Assembly: GCA_900543825.1 (NCBI GenBank)
Contig: UQSR01000004.1
Span: forward strand, 58,019-122,018
Direction: 5' to 3'
From: an uncultured Mycoplasmatota bacterium
GTDB lineage: Bacteria > Bacillota_I > Bacilli_A > RF39 > UBA660
Length of the DNA stretch: 64,000 nucleotides
Positions 49,582 through 59,503 of this stretch are shown here, one piece after another. Below the pieces are notes generated by a model. The model worked only from the letters and a program-made list of their open reading frames with translations, was not told the origin of the DNA and made no database searches. The first letter of the stretch is position 1. Every line of letters starts with the position of its first letter. The position numbers were made by a program, and so were the translations under genes.

Positions 49582-52500
49582 TTACTTAATCTCTTCTAAA
49601 GTATTTAAAGTTATAGAATATAAATAAATACTAGTTTTTTTATTAAATAATTTTTCAATATAATCTTTATAACCAGTAAGCTGTTTAATATAAGCATCAT
49701 CATTTATATTCTTAAGTTTATAATCAATTATTTTAATATTATCTTGATACTCTAACATCAAGTCGATAATACCATGATATGTTGTATTATCCTCGTCATA
49801 GATAAATTCATATTCTTTATATATATTTGCATGAGATATATCAACTTTCTCTAAGAATCTCTCAATAATCTTTTTATTATTATCTGATAAATTATCTAAA
49901 TTATTAAAGTCAGTACATTCAAATAATTCATGTATTAATCTACCATAAAGAAGTTTATCCTCTTCTTCTTTAGTAACAATATGAATATCCTTTTTTGAAA
50001 AAGTTTTATTCTCTTTAATACTACTTGGAATACAAGTAGTATTAACTTCTATTTTATCATTTATTAATTTTAAATGTTCTTTATAATTATTATTAGAAAT
50101 CATATTATAATCTTTAGATAAATTAATATCATTAATATCAATATTCTTATAATAATCTTTAGTAATACTCTCTAAAGAATACATAATACTAGCAAAACTA
50201 TTATATTTACCTCTAATACTATTATCAATAATATTACCAATACTTTTATTATCCTCTTTAGTATTACTAGGTAAAATAAATATCATCTTCTCTTTAGCTC
50301 TTGTTAATGCTACATAGAAAAGTCTTATTCTTTCACTAATATTTTCCATTACATAATCCCTATAACTAAGATTATGATAAATAGTATTATATAAGAATTT
50401 ATCTTTATAAGGAAGAATAATACCATATTTATTATCATATGAATACTTACTTATAGCATCACTATTATTAAATCTATTATATAATTCCCCGTAGTAGCAG
50501 ACTCCAAATTCAAGTCCCTTGGAGGCATGAATAGTCATAATTTTAACAGTATCAGTGCTATTATCATTAACACTATATTCTAGTTTTAAATTATTACTAA
50601 TAATATCATCTAAATATTTTTGATAATCATAAATATCATAATCAAGATTAATTAAACTATTAGTAATCTCTTTTAATTTCTGTATTCTCAAAATATTAGC
50701 ATTATAGTCCCCTAGTAGAAATAACTTATTATAAAAATCAAAATTATCTACAATAAGATCAATAATCTCTTCTAAACTGATAGTATCTAACCTCTTAGTA
50801 ATATTATAACTAATTTTATATATATCACTATCTTTAAAATTATTATTCAAAAAATAATCAAATAAAACATTATCATCAGTATTAAATAAAAAACTTCTAC
50901 CAATAGATATAAATAACTTTTTAAATTCATTATCTATTTTATTATCATTAATCTTAATAATAAAACTAATAATATTTTTAATAACCAGTACTACCTCTCC
51001 ATCAGTTAAATTAACAGATTTTACAATAGAAGTAGGAATACCATTATATTCCAATATCTTTTTATATAAATCAAATGATTTACTACTATCAAGTAAAATA
51101 GCAAAATCACTATACTTAATCTTTCTAACACCATTAGTATCCTTACCAAAAGCTCTATAACCACTATTAATTTTATTTTTAATATCATCAGCAATAATAA
51201 ATGCCTCTACTTCATTATTTTTAAAAGTAGTATCATTAAGATAATTATATACTGAGAAGTTATTATCTTCTTTGTTATCACCATCACCCTTATACATAAG
51301 ATTACCATATATCATTCTATGTGATAGCGAATAATCAGCACCACCAATATCATTATCCATAATTCTATCAAACAATAAATTAATATTATTAATAACTTCT
51401 TCTCTACTTCTAAAATTCTTATTTAAATCTATTTTTATGCCACCAATATTATTACTATAAGAATCATACTTATTCTTAAAAATATATGGATTAGCATTCC
51501 TAAATCTATATATAGATTGCTTAATATCTCCAACCATATAAACATTATTATTAGATATATATGATATAAACTCTTCTTGAACATCATTAGTATCTTGATA
51601 TTCATCAATTAATATCTCATTTAAATTATTTTTAATTTCTTCTCTAATTTCCTTATTATCTCTTACTAGTTTAATAGCCAAAGCAGAAATATCTGAATAT
51701 TCATAAGAATTATATTTAACCTTATAATTATATGTTATATCATCTAATTTCTTAATAATATCAATAATAACTTTTGCATTTCCTTTAGTACTAAGTATAC
51801 CCCTCTTAATATCATCATAACTATCATAAGTAGTAAGTTTTTTAATCTCATCTATAGTACTCTTAATTTTATCTCTATATTCACGAGTAATATCACTAGC
51901 ACCTCTAAGAATAGGTAGTTTAATAGAAATATTACTTTTAATATCATCATAGCTTTTAGCACTTAATAAAGGAGATATAACATCATATAATTTTGCTAAA
52001 TAATCATCATCATCTATATATTCTAGATAATCATTAATATTAGAAATAAGTTTAAGTATTACTTTAATATAATTATCAATATCATTATCAATCTTTACTT
52101 CATCATATACTGTATTAATATAATTATCTAAATATTCTCTCTTATTAGTTTTTAAATCAAGTTTACTATTAATATTAAGTATAAATTCAAATATATCTTT
52201 ATCATCTTTAATACAATATTCCTGTATAAAATCAATAAATTCATGATTATTTTCTTCGTATAACTCTTCAAATATATCTTTAAGTATCTTTCTTTTATAT
52301 AAAGTAATAACTGATCCATCAATAATATTAATATCTTTGCTTACATTTAAATAATAATGATATTTCTTTACAACTGATAAAGCATATGCATCAAATGTTG
52401 TAATATCCGCTGTATCTAGTTTAGCAAGTTCACTAGTAAGTCCTTCTTTTTTTAACTTATCTCCTATTCTTTCCTTCATCTCTTTAGCGGCCATTTTAGT

Positions 52501-52662
52501 AAAAGTTAAAATAAGAAGATTATCTACTGATATTCCCTTTTTTACTTTTTCTAATACTCTTTCAGTTAGAACAGCTGTTTTACCACTTCCTGCTCCAGCA
52601 GAAACTATAATATTAGTTCCTTCAGTATAAATAGCTTCCTTTTGCTCATTAGTCCATGCCAT
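49582..52662 (-). CDS. addA: Helicase-nuclease subunit AddA
   Basis: With AddB, unwinds and resects double-strand breaks for RecA loading. 1026 residues from the ATG at 52662, giving the family start MAWTNEQKEAIYTEG. UvrD-type motifs: Walker A SAGAGSGKT (21-29), motif II LIDEYQDTN, motif III GDIKQSIYRFR, motif V TIHASKGLEF, motif VI ALTRAKEKM. C-terminal PD-(D/E)XK nuclease with GIIDLM and IIDYKLKN. Slightly short for AddA (about 1200). Confidence 0.95.
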   Translation of the reverse strand: MAWTNEQKEAIYTEGTNIIVSAGAGSGKTAVLTERVLEKVKKGISVDNLLILTFTKMAAKEMKERIGDKLKKEGLTSELAKLDTADITTFDAYALSVVKKYHYYLNVSKDINIIDGSVITLYKRKILKDIFEELYEENNHEFIDFIQEYCIKDDKDIFEFILNINSKLDLKTNKREYLDNYINTVYDEVKIDNDIDNYIKVILKLISNINDYLEYIDDDDYLAKLYDVISPLLSAKSYDDIKSNISIKLPILRGASDITREYRDKIKSTIDEIKKLTTYDSYDDIKRGILSTKGNAKVIIDIIKKLDDITYNYKVKYNSYEYSDISALAIKLVRDNKEIREEIKNNLNEILIDEYQDTNDVQEEFISYISNNNVYMVGDIKQSIYRFRNANPYIFKNKYDSYSNNIGGIKIDLNKNFRSREEVINNINLLFDRIMDNDIGGADYSLSHRMIYGNLMYKGDGDNKEDNNFSVYNYLNDTTFKNNEVEAFIIADDIKNKINSGYRAFGKDTNGVRKIKYSDFAILLDSSKSFDLYKKILEYNGIPTSIVKSVNLTDGEVVLVIKNIISFIIKINDNKIDNEFKKLFISIGRSFLFNTDDNVLFDYFLNNNFKDSDIYKISYNITKRLDTISLEEIIDLIVDNFDFYNKLFLLGDYNANILRIQKLKEITNSLINLDYDIYDYQKYLDDIISNNLKLEYSVNDNSTDTVKIMTIHASKGLEFGVCYYGELYNRFNNSDAISKYSYDNKYGIILPYKDKFLYNTIYHNLSYRDYVMENISERIRLFYVALTRAKEKMIFILPSNTKEDNKSIGNIIDNSIRGKYNSFASIMYSLESITKDYYKNIDINDINLSKDYNMISNNNYKEHLKLINDKIEVNTTCIPSSIKENKTFSKKDIHIVTKEEEDKLLYGRLIHELFECTDFNNLDNLSDNNKKIIERFLEKVDISHANIYKEYEFIYDEDNTTYHGIIDLMLEYQDNIKIIDYKLKNINDDAYIKQLTGYKDYIEKLFNKKTSIYLYSITLNTLEEIK

Positions 52663-52666
52663 AATA

Positions 52667-53026
52667 TCACTTCTTACCTTTACGTTTTTTTGGATTATTA
52701 AGATTATCAATAAGTACTTTTAATTCAGGATATTTCATATTAACCCTAATTGATTCAGGAGCAACATAAATTTCTCCATTATTAGTAGTATTTCTATCAC
52801 AAGAAAACATTTTACTATTCAAAATATTTTCTGCTACTTTATTATCCTCTTCTTTATCATAAGCAAGTGAAAAAATATAAGCCATAGCATCAGAAAGAAA
52901 AGCAAATTTAAAAGTCTCATCATAATACTCTAGCATAGCATTTTCTTCTACTAGAATATCACTACCATCAGCACTCTTTCTATATACATTACCATAATAA
53001 CTATAATCGCTACTATACTTCTCCAT
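52667..53026 (-). CDS. Unknown small ORF between addB and addA
   Basis: About 119 residues starting MEKYSSDYSYYGNVYRK (an ATG one codon earlier is possible; GGAGG lies 9 nt before this one). Acidic N-terminal half, basic end NPKKRKGKK. Its start overlaps the addB stop and it ends 4 nt before addA, so it is translated as part of the addBA operon. Addition of a small gene here is not standard. No family recognised. Confidence 0.6.
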   Translation of the reverse strand: MEKYSSDYSYYGNVYRKSADGSDILVEENAMLEYYDETFKFAFLSDAMAYIFSLAYDKEEDNKVAENILNSKMFSCDRNTTNNGEIYVAPESIRVNMKYPELKVLIDNLNNPKKRKGKK

Positions 53027-55298
53027 CATCTTTAACCTCCTTATTGATATAAACAATATCTTTTTCTCTTTGGTAGCAGATATCTCTATATTCACATAAC
53101 TTACAACTTTCATTACTACCATTTATTACCTTAGGATTAATATCAAAATCACAATCTAATATACCATCAATAGCCTTATCAATCATATTATCCGCTAGTA
53201 TTGCCATTTCATCCATTTCCTCACCTGTTAATACCTTACTATATTTATAGAAGCCATTATTAGTGGTTTTCATAGATTTAATAAGTTTAGAATCATGATA
53301 AGTAGTATCAAATTTAGATAATATATTTTCATTATTTATAGAATAACCATCTAATTTTAACTTACTTTCTTTCTCTTCTAAATAATCTTTACTATTATCT
53401 AAACTAGTATTAAGTAATTTTTGTAAATAAAAACCAACTACTTTAACATCTTTAAGACCAATCTTACTAGATAAATATAAATATATTGGAAGTTGCATAC
53501 CAAGACCATACTCCATATTCTTAATATCAATTCCAGCGGTACCAGTCTTATAATCAATAACAACTAAATAAGTAATATCATCTTCTTCTTTATATAAAAC
53601 TTTATCTATAACCCCTTTAAAAGTAACTTTAATATTCCTATCCTTATTTACATATACTTCTTTTTCTTTCATACTTTTATCAAAAGTAGTATAAGTCATT
53701 TGTTTTCTAATAGTAGCCACTATAAATACAATTTCTTCTTTAATATTATTAAGAAAGAACATCTCTCTTTTAGAAAATTCTCTTTTAGTTTTCAAATAAT
53801 TATCAAATAAAGTATCAATATCAAAATCATCATTATCCATACAAGATAAAATATAATGACATACCTCTCCTACTAAAATAGCAAAATCATCACGAATAAT
53901 ATTAATCTTAAGAACATGATTAAGATAATATTTAAACTTACATTTATAATAATTATTAAGTGAAGTATAAGATAATAGTAGCTTATTATTCAAATATTTA
54001 TATAATTTATCCTTATCAATAGTATGATAACTATTATCATATTCCATATAAGGAATATGATAATTACTTATAAGTAAATTAATATCATCATTCATAACAT
54101 CATACTTAACCAAATCATCTAACATACCTGCTAAAAAGATTTTATTCATCATATCACTATTAGTATATAAATGCTTATAATCACTAATAACATTAACATC
54201 ACTAAATAAGTCACTCCTAGTATAAATATTATTAGCATCATATAATTTATAACTAATTATAATATTTTTAATATTCTTAATTTTCTTAATAACTTCTATT
54301 TTCTTATTAATATTAAGAGTATTACTACTATCATATCCCATTTTTTCTTTTTCTTTATCACTAAAATACTCATCATCTTTATATAATATAGGTATATTCT
54401 CTTTATTAAATCCAAGTAAGAAAACATAATCATCATCTGTAAAATAATCATCTAATCTAACTATTTTAACAGAAGTATTACCATCTTCAAAATAAGTATT
54501 CTTTAAATCATTAATAATAAGTTCTAGGGCCTCTTTTTTATTATCTATAAAAGCATAATTATTAAGAACTGAAATAACCTTATTCCTAATTTCATCATCA
54601 TTAATATCATCTAAACCCTTATTAATATCATCTAAATTATTCAAAAAGTCTTTAACGCTTCTAGCACTATAAATACTTCTTTTTTTTACATTAATAGGAA
54701 TATTATATATTTTAAATAATCTATCTATAACCTCTTCATACTCTTTAGATATAATAAGTTTAATATTCTCTGGTTTTATATTATTTCTAATTAATTCTAA
54801 TATCTTATCAATAACAAATATAACTTCTTCATCAATATAATTAAATTCATAAATATTCTTAACTTCATAATCATTATATACATAATCAATAACTTTATAA
54901 TTAAGCCCTTCTAATACTTTAAGATAATATTTATTAAGATAATCATATCCATATATATATATTTCTTTATTCTTAACATACTCTTTAAAATATTTATCAT
55001 ATATAAGTAAATTATTATCATCTAAAAACTTTTTCATATTAATAAGAGTATCCATCTTTTTATTATGAATATTCATATCAATATAATATAAATTCTTAAT
55101 ATATACCATAGCACTACTTAAATTAAGATTATATTCACGCATTAAATAATATATTGTTTTATTATTATAAGAAAAAGTATATTTTTCTATAAACTCTTCT
55201 AAAGATAAAAACTTAATATTATAATTATAATACTTATTTCTAACTTCTTTAATAATATTTTTCTTAATAGAATTAGGTATTAATACTATATATTCCAT
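53013..55298 (-). CDS. addB: AddB-like helicase-nuclease subunit, short form
   Basis: 761 residues versus about 1160 in Bacillus. C-terminal nuclease domain is clear: SLNNYYKCKFKYYLNHVLKI carries the first Fe-S Cys, VIDYKTGTAGID the catalytic Asp/Lys, and CKLCEYRDIC three more cluster Cys. The N-terminal part lacks the Walker A motif of AddB and is shortened. AddB-type inactivated helicase plus active nuclease is assumed. First gene of the addB-orf-addA unit. Confidence 0.85.
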   Translation of the reverse strand: MEYIVLIPNSIKKNIIKEVRNKYYNYNIKFLSLEEFIEKYTFSYNNKTIYYLMREYNLNLSSAMVYIKNLYYIDMNIHNKKMDTLINMKKFLDDNNLLIYDKYFKEYVKNKEIYIYGYDYLNKYYLKVLEGLNYKVIDYVYNDYEVKNIYEFNYIDEEVIFVIDKILELIRNNIKPENIKLIISKEYEEVIDRLFKIYNIPINVKKRSIYSARSVKDFLNNLDDINKGLDDINDDEIRNKVISVLNNYAFIDNKKEALELIINDLKNTYFEDGNTSVKIVRLDDYFTDDDYVFLLGFNKENIPILYKDDEYFSDKEKEKMGYDSSNTLNINKKIEVIKKIKNIKNIIISYKLYDANNIYTRSDLFSDVNVISDYKHLYTNSDMMNKIFLAGMLDDLVKYDVMNDDINLLISNYHIPYMEYDNSYHTIDKDKLYKYLNNKLLLSYTSLNNYYKCKFKYYLNHVLKINIIRDDFAILVGEVCHYILSCMDNDDFDIDTLFDNYLKTKREFSKREMFFLNNIKEEIVFIVATIRKQMTYTTFDKSMKEKEVYVNKDRNIKVTFKGVIDKVLYKEEDDITYLVVIDYKTGTAGIDIKNMEYGLGMQLPIYLYLSSKIGLKDVKVVGFYLQKLLNTSLDNSKDYLEEKESKLKLDGYSINNENILSKFDTTYHDSKLIKSMKTTNNGFYKYSKVLTGEEMDEMAILADNMIDKAIDGILDCDFDINPKVINGSNESCKLCEYRDICYQREKDIVYINKEVKDDGEV

Positions 55299-55335
55299 CT
55301 TTATACCACCATATTAATTATCTCATAAAGAAAAA

Positions 55336-55362
55336 GAAAAGTAAACAAATTATTTACTTTTC
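55336..55362 (-). terminator. Terminator of the xseB unit
   Basis: GAAAAGTAAA / TTTACTTTTC with a 7-nt loop and TTTTCTTT on the minus strand, 9 bp after the xseB stop. Confidence 0.8.
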
Positions 55363-55370
55363 ATTAATTA

Positions 55371-55598
55371 CTACTCACTCACAGTAAAGTCTTCTAATTT
55401 ACCATTTTCAAGCATTATTTTATTAACTTTTTCACTAACTTCATTTAATTTATCTGAACATTCTTTAGCTAGTTTCATCGCAGAAGTATATTTTTCTATT
55501 GCTTCATCTAGTGGTACCTCACCACCCTCAAGTTCTTTAACTATTTCTTCAAGTAACTTTATTTTTTCTTCAAAAGTCATTTCCTTTTCTTTAGCCAT
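55371..55598 (-). CDS. xseB: Exodeoxyribonuclease VII small subunit
   Basis: 75 residues from the ATG at 55598; MTFEEKIKLLEEIVKELEGG and VPLDEAIEKYTSAMKLAKECSDKL follow the XseB helical-hairpin pattern. Binds XseA, controlling nuclease activity. Overlaps xseA by 8 nt. Confidence 0.95.
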   Translation of the reverse strand: MAKEKEMTFEEKIKLLEEIVKELEGGEVPLDEAIEKYTSAMKLAKECSDKLNEVSEKVNKIMLENGKLEDFTVSE

Positions 55599-56877
55599 TT
55601 TTTTCACCTACCTTAATTATTTTACTAGTAACTTCACCATCATTTAATGTTATAGTTACTACATCATCCTTTTTCATATTTTTAACACTAGGTAATACCT
55701 TACCATCTTTTTTAATAATAGCATATCCTCTACTTAAAGTATTAAGTGGATTAAGAACTTCTAATTTAGATATAATATGTTCTAATTTCTGAGTACTATA
55801 TTTATATAACATATTAGGATTATTAAGAATATAACTATTCTCTAATGTATATAACTTAACCTTAGTATTCTCTAATTTCTTATTCATAGCTTTATTTAAA
55901 CTATCAATAAGTATATCTAACTTCTGTTCCTTAATCTCATACATACTCATAGGTTTACTAAGAATATAACTATTTTTTATTGCATCTAATTTTTTATAAT
56001 TAATATTAACAATATTAGTAAGTGCTGTATATCCCCTACTTCTAGCAGTATCCAAATATGTAATTATAGTATTAATATCCGGTACAGCAAGTTCAGCAGC
56101 TGCTGTAGGTGTAGGAGCCCTAAGATCAGCTACATAATCCGAAATAGTAATATCGACCTCATGCCCAACAGCAGATATAACAGGAAGCTTACTATCATAT
56201 ATAGCTCTTGCTACAATTTCTTCATTAAAAGGCCATAAATCCTCAAGTGAACCGCCACCACGACCAACAATCAAAGTATCAATACCATATATATCTTTTA
56301 CCTCATTAGCCAGTTTAATTTTCTTAGCAATATCTAAAGCAGCATTATCTCCCTGTACTAAAGCCGGAAATAAAATAGTCTTACATACAGGATATCTTCT
56401 TTTAATAGTAGTAAGAATATCCCTAATAGCAGCCCCAGTAGGAGAAGTAACAATTCCAACAACATTAGGTACCCTTCTAATCTTTTTCTTCTTATCCTTA
56501 TCAAATAATCCCTCTTTAGATAACTTCTCTTTAAGTTGTTCAAAAGCCACATACAAAGCTCCAATACCATCAGGAGCCATCTCTTCAACATATATCTGAT
56601 AACTACCTGAAGCCTCATATACATCAATCTTACCACTAACAAGAACTTTCATACCATCATATGGTACAAACTTCAAATTACGATTATTAAAAGAAAACAT
56701 AACTGCAGCTATTCTAGAATTCTCATCCTTTAAAGTAAAATAATAATGACCTCTAGAATGAGCTTTAAAATTAGATATTTCCCCTTTTAAATATACTTTC
56801 TTAAGAAGTAAGTCCTCGTTAACTATCTCTTTAATATATTTATTAACCTCAGTAACAGTAATATAGTTATTATTCAT
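55591..56877 (-). CDS. xseA: Exodeoxyribonuclease VII large subunit
   Basis: Single-strand DNA exonuclease catalytic subunit. 428 residues from the ATG at 56877 (AGGGG 6 nt upstream); longer starts exist at 56892. N-terminal OB fold with VYLKGEISNFKAHSRGHYYF; catalytic core RVPNVVGIVTSPTGAAIRD and VGRGGGSLEDLWPFNEE, SAVGHEVD; C-terminal coiled coil. Normal length. Confidence 0.96.
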   Translation of the reverse strand: MNNNYITVTEVNKYIKEIVNEDLLLKKVYLKGEISNFKAHSRGHYYFTLKDENSRIAAVMFSFNNRNLKFVPYDGMKVLVSGKIDVYEASGSYQIYVEEMAPDGIGALYVAFEQLKEKLSKEGLFDKDKKKKIRRVPNVVGIVTSPTGAAIRDILTTIKRRYPVCKTILFPALVQGDNAALDIAKKIKLANEVKDIYGIDTLIVGRGGGSLEDLWPFNEEIVARAIYDSKLPVISAVGHEVDITISDYVADLRAPTPTAAAELAVPDINTIITYLDTARSRGYTALTNIVNINYKKLDAIKNSYILSKPMSMYEIKEQKLDILIDSLNKAMNKKLENTKVKLYTLENSYILNNPNMLYKYSTQKLEHIISKLEVLNPLNTLSRGYAIIKKDGKVLPSVKNMKKDDVVTITLNDGEVTSKIIKVGEKNG

Positions 56878-56888
56878 AGGCATACCCC

Positions 56889-57719
56889 TCATTTCTTAGT
56901 CAAATAACTATTCTTTTTAATAGTATTAATAATATTACCTAACATAACATAATGTCTACAATAAGAAAGAAAAATTATATTCTTAAAATTACTTCCAAAA
57001 TCAACTTTATTATTCTTTTCTACATCATTAATAATCTCTTCAAGTTTATTTGGTGTAAGTTTTTCATACATAGAAGAAAATCTAGTTAAATATTCCTTAT
57101 TCATACTAAGTAATACATTTAAATTATCATATATAGATGAATTACAATATTCATTAACTCTTAACTTAGTACTACTAAAATTAAATATCATTCCAAAATC
57201 AGAATATGGAGACATTTTAGCATTAGTATCACTAACCATAAACTCATAATTATATTTACCATTATCAATATTACCAAGTAATAAATCTAACATATAATAA
57301 GTAATAACATCATTATAAATATCATTTACAATAATATCTTTATTCCTATAATCATTAAAATAAATATTAAGTCTTTCACTAATATTATCTAAAGTCATTT
57401 CTTTTCCAAATAAAATATTATTAAACTTAATAAGTTTATAGCCAACTTCTCTATAGTCCTTAGAAGTTACTCCCTTAATATTAGTATCACTAGTCTCAAT
57501 CATAGTTAACTTATAACTAGTATGTAAAATATTTAAAAAATCCCCTATAGCAGTCCCAATAAGTTCATAATACATTCTATCAGTATCCTCTTTAAAAAAT
57601 AATTTATCACTATTAATATAAAAAGAATACTTATATCTATTAAGTGGTGATATCACACCACTATTAACTAAATCATCATAGTTAGAATCAAATTTAATAA
57701 TATTATAACTATTATTCAC
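56889..57719 (-). CDS. Possible HipA/kinase-fold protein
   Basis: 276 residues, family uncertain. Possible HipA-like features: Lys43 in FFKEDT, a DLLLGNIDNGKYNYEF segment (145-160, an Asp/Asn-rich catalytic-loop-like stretch) and SPYSDFG (170-176), reminiscent of the SPxYDxx metal-binding motif of HipA kinases. No adjacent HipB-type HTH, so not a typical toxin-antitoxin. Between nusB (8-nt overlap) and xseA, implying co-transcription. Confidence 0.5.
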   Translation of the reverse strand: MNNSYNIIKFDSNYDDLVNSGVISPLNRYKYSFYINSDKLFFKEDTDRMYYELIGTAIGDFLNILHTSYKLTMIETSDTNIKGVTSKDYREVGYKLIKFNNILFGKEMTLDNISERLNIYFNDYRNKDIIVNDIYNDVITYYMLDLLLGNIDNGKYNYEFMVSDTNAKMSPYSDFGMIFNFSSTKLRVNEYCNSSIYDNLNVLLSMNKEYLTRFSSMYEKLTPNKLEEIINDVEKNNKVDFGSNFKNIIFLSYCRHYVMLGNIINTIKKNSYLTKK

Positions 57720-58152
57720 AATTATCCTCTATTTCATGATAGATCTTATCTAATACACCATTAATCATTTTAGCTACCTTTTCATCAGAATATCTCTTAG
57801 CAAGTTCAATTGCTTCATTAATACATACTAGATTAGGAGTATCAGTATATATAAGTTCATATACAGATATTCTAATAATAGCTTGATCAGTAAGACCAAG
57901 TCTATCAATAGTCCAATTAGATAAATATTTAGAAATATATTCATCAATATTATCCATATTATTAATTACTCCATTAACTAAATCATTTAAAAAATTAATA
58001 TCAATTTTTTTTCTATCCTCTATTTCCATAGACTCTAGTATTTCATTAATAACATCATCAACTTCATAACTAATATTATTTTTATTATATAAAAAGATTT
58101 GATACAATACAGTCATTGCTTTCTCTCTTGTTATTGTTCTATTTGCCTTCAT
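57712..58152 (-). CDS. nusB: Transcription antitermination factor NusB
   Basis: Binds boxA RNA with S10 for rRNA antitermination. 146 residues from the ATG at 58152 (AGGTG upstream): TREKAMTVLYQIFLYN start and DTPNLVCINEAIELAKRYSDEKVAKMINGVLDKI (helices at about 100-140) are diagnostic. Promoter TATAAT at 58177-58172. Heads a nusB-kinase-like-xseA-xseB unit. Confidence 0.93.
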   Translation of the reverse strand: MKANRTITREKAMTVLYQIFLYNKNNISYEVDDVINEILESMEIEDRKKIDINFLNDLVNGVINNMDNIDEYISKYLSNWTIDRLGLTDQAIIRISVYELIYTDTPNLVCINEAIELAKRYSDEKVAKMINGVLDKIYHEIEDNCE

Positions 58153-58185
58153 AATACACACCTCGAAGAAAATTATACCATAAAA

Positions 58186-58210
58186 AAAGAATATTTTAAA
58201 TATATTCTTT
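58186..58210 (-). terminator. Terminator of the sortase gene
   Basis: AAAGAATAT / ATATTCTTT with a 7-nt loop and a T tract on the minus strand, just after the sortase stop. Confidence 0.75.
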
Positions 58211-58218
58211 ATATTTTT

Positions 58219-59337
58219 TTAGTTTTTACTCTTCTTAATAAGTTTAGCATGAACAACAGTCCTTTCCATATCAGAATAACAAGTACTAAGAGTAAGAATC
58301 TTATCTTCAGTGGTAACCTTAGTCTTAAAATCATATATACTTCTATTCTTAATAGTATCTAAAAACTTAGTATAATCAGTATCACTATTAAATTTAGTAG
58401 TAATATAATAACTTTCTTCAGGTATTTTATATACCGAAAATATTTGCCACATCGTATTCTCCTTTTCCATAGATAATCTAATAATATGATTATCACGATT
58501 AGTAAACCAAGAAGAATGAAGTGTCTTACTAAGAGAACCAAACATCGTCTTATCTAACCTACTATGAGCATATAAAATAGTATTCTTATTATCTAAATTA
58601 ATATTATTACGATAATCCATAAATACCCATCCAGCCTCATTATAAGACTTATCATAAGAATGATTTAAATAGAAATCATTATCTTTATAATGAACAAAAG
58701 GATAATTAATATTTGTATTATTAACATTAATCCAACCAACAGTATCACTATTCTTACTCTTAAGCTTACTAATATCAACATCAATTAAAGGAAAAGTAAT
58801 ATAATACCAATAATCACTATTCTTATCTTCATCTTTTGATACCAATTCACTATCACTATCATCAACCTCTTTAATCATCGTATCAGAAGAAATATTATCA
58901 ATCAAAGAAGAAGTCTTTTTATTATCCCTATTCCAAAATATAAGTTTAACTACACAAGCCAAAGCAATAAATATAAATATAAACATAATAACAGTCCATA
59001 TAACCTTACTATTCTTTCTTTTTCTTTTAATACGTTTAATTTTATTACTATTTATATCATTACTATTAATATCACTATTAGAATCATTATGCATATTATC
59101 ATTAATCTTATTATAATTATTAACAATATTATTATATACCTTATCATTACCCCAAAAATCATTATAATTATTATTATTATTCATATTGTTATAATTATTA
59201 TTCATATTGTTATAATTATTATTTATATTGTTATAATTATTATTTATATTATTATTCCAATTATTATATTGATTATTATCATCATTTGCATGCTTAGGAA
59301 TATAATTATCATTATTAGTGTCATAGTCTTTATTCAT
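58219..59337 (-). CDS. srtB: Class B-type sortase with Asn-rich N-terminal repeat
   Basis: Membrane transpeptidase that links surface proteins to peptidoglycan. 372 residues. The first 100 residues are cytoplasmic and consist largely of imperfect NNNYNNM repeats; then KRIKRKRK, a transmembrane helix (about 113-135) and the sortase domain: GWINVNNTNINYPFV, catalytic His in ILYAHS, Cys in TLSTC and Arg in MERTVVHAKL. The class B assignment comes from the VGWI/YPFVQ-like pattern and the long loop before Cys. The NPKTS protein just upstream is the likely substrate. The Asn repeat is unusual. Confidence 0.85.
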   Translation of the reverse strand: MNKDYDTNNDNYIPKHANDDNNQYNNWNNNINNNYNNINNNYNNMNNNYNNMNNNNNYNDFWGNDKVYNNIVNNYNKINDNMHNDSNSDINSNDINSNKIKRIKRKRKNSKVIWTVIMFIFIFIALACVVKLIFWNRDNKKTSSLIDNISSDTMIKEVDDSDSELVSKDEDKNSDYWYYITFPLIDVDISKLKSKNSDTVGWINVNNTNINYPFVHYKDNDFYLNHSYDKSYNEAGWVFMDYRNNINLDNKNTILYAHSRLDKTMFGSLSKTLHSSWFTNRDNHIIRLSMEKENTMWQIFSVYKIPEESYYITTKFNSDTDYTKFLDTIKNRSIYDFKTKVTTEDKILTLSTCYSDMERTVVHAKLIKKSKN

Positions 59338-59404
59338 ATCATCACCATAATATAATTGTACTAAATTTTTAAAATATTTACAATAGTTATTTATCTCTTA
59401 ATTT

Positions 59405-59457
59405 CAATTCGAGTCTAAGGTCTCTCATTGCTAGTTAAAGCCAAAGTCTTTAACTAG
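59405..59457 (-). repeat. Paired-hairpin element E
   Basis: Minus-strand order: 10-bp stem CTAGTTAAAG/CTTTAACTAG with loop ACTTTGG (59457-59431), then CAAT-GA-GAG, loop ACCTTAGA, CTC-GA-ATTG (59430-59405). The outer helix differs from element D by a compensated pair (CAGT/ACTG there), keeping base pairing. Lies between the surface-protein terminator and the sortase gene. Confidence 0.7.
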
Positions 59458-59469
59458 TTAATCATACAA

Positions 59470-59493
59470 AAAAGAAGTCATACGACTTCTTTT
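59470..59493 (-). terminator. Terminator of the NPKTS surface protein gene
   Basis: AAAAGAAGTC / GACTTCTTTT with a 4-nt loop and T6 on the minus strand. Confidence 0.9.
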
Positions 59494-59503
59494 GATTTAA
59501 TTA

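Noticed and set aside
59089..59355. Plus-strand ORF of Ile-rich repeats
   Set aside because: It is the complement of the Asn-codon (AAT) repeats in the sortase N-terminus, with no SD.
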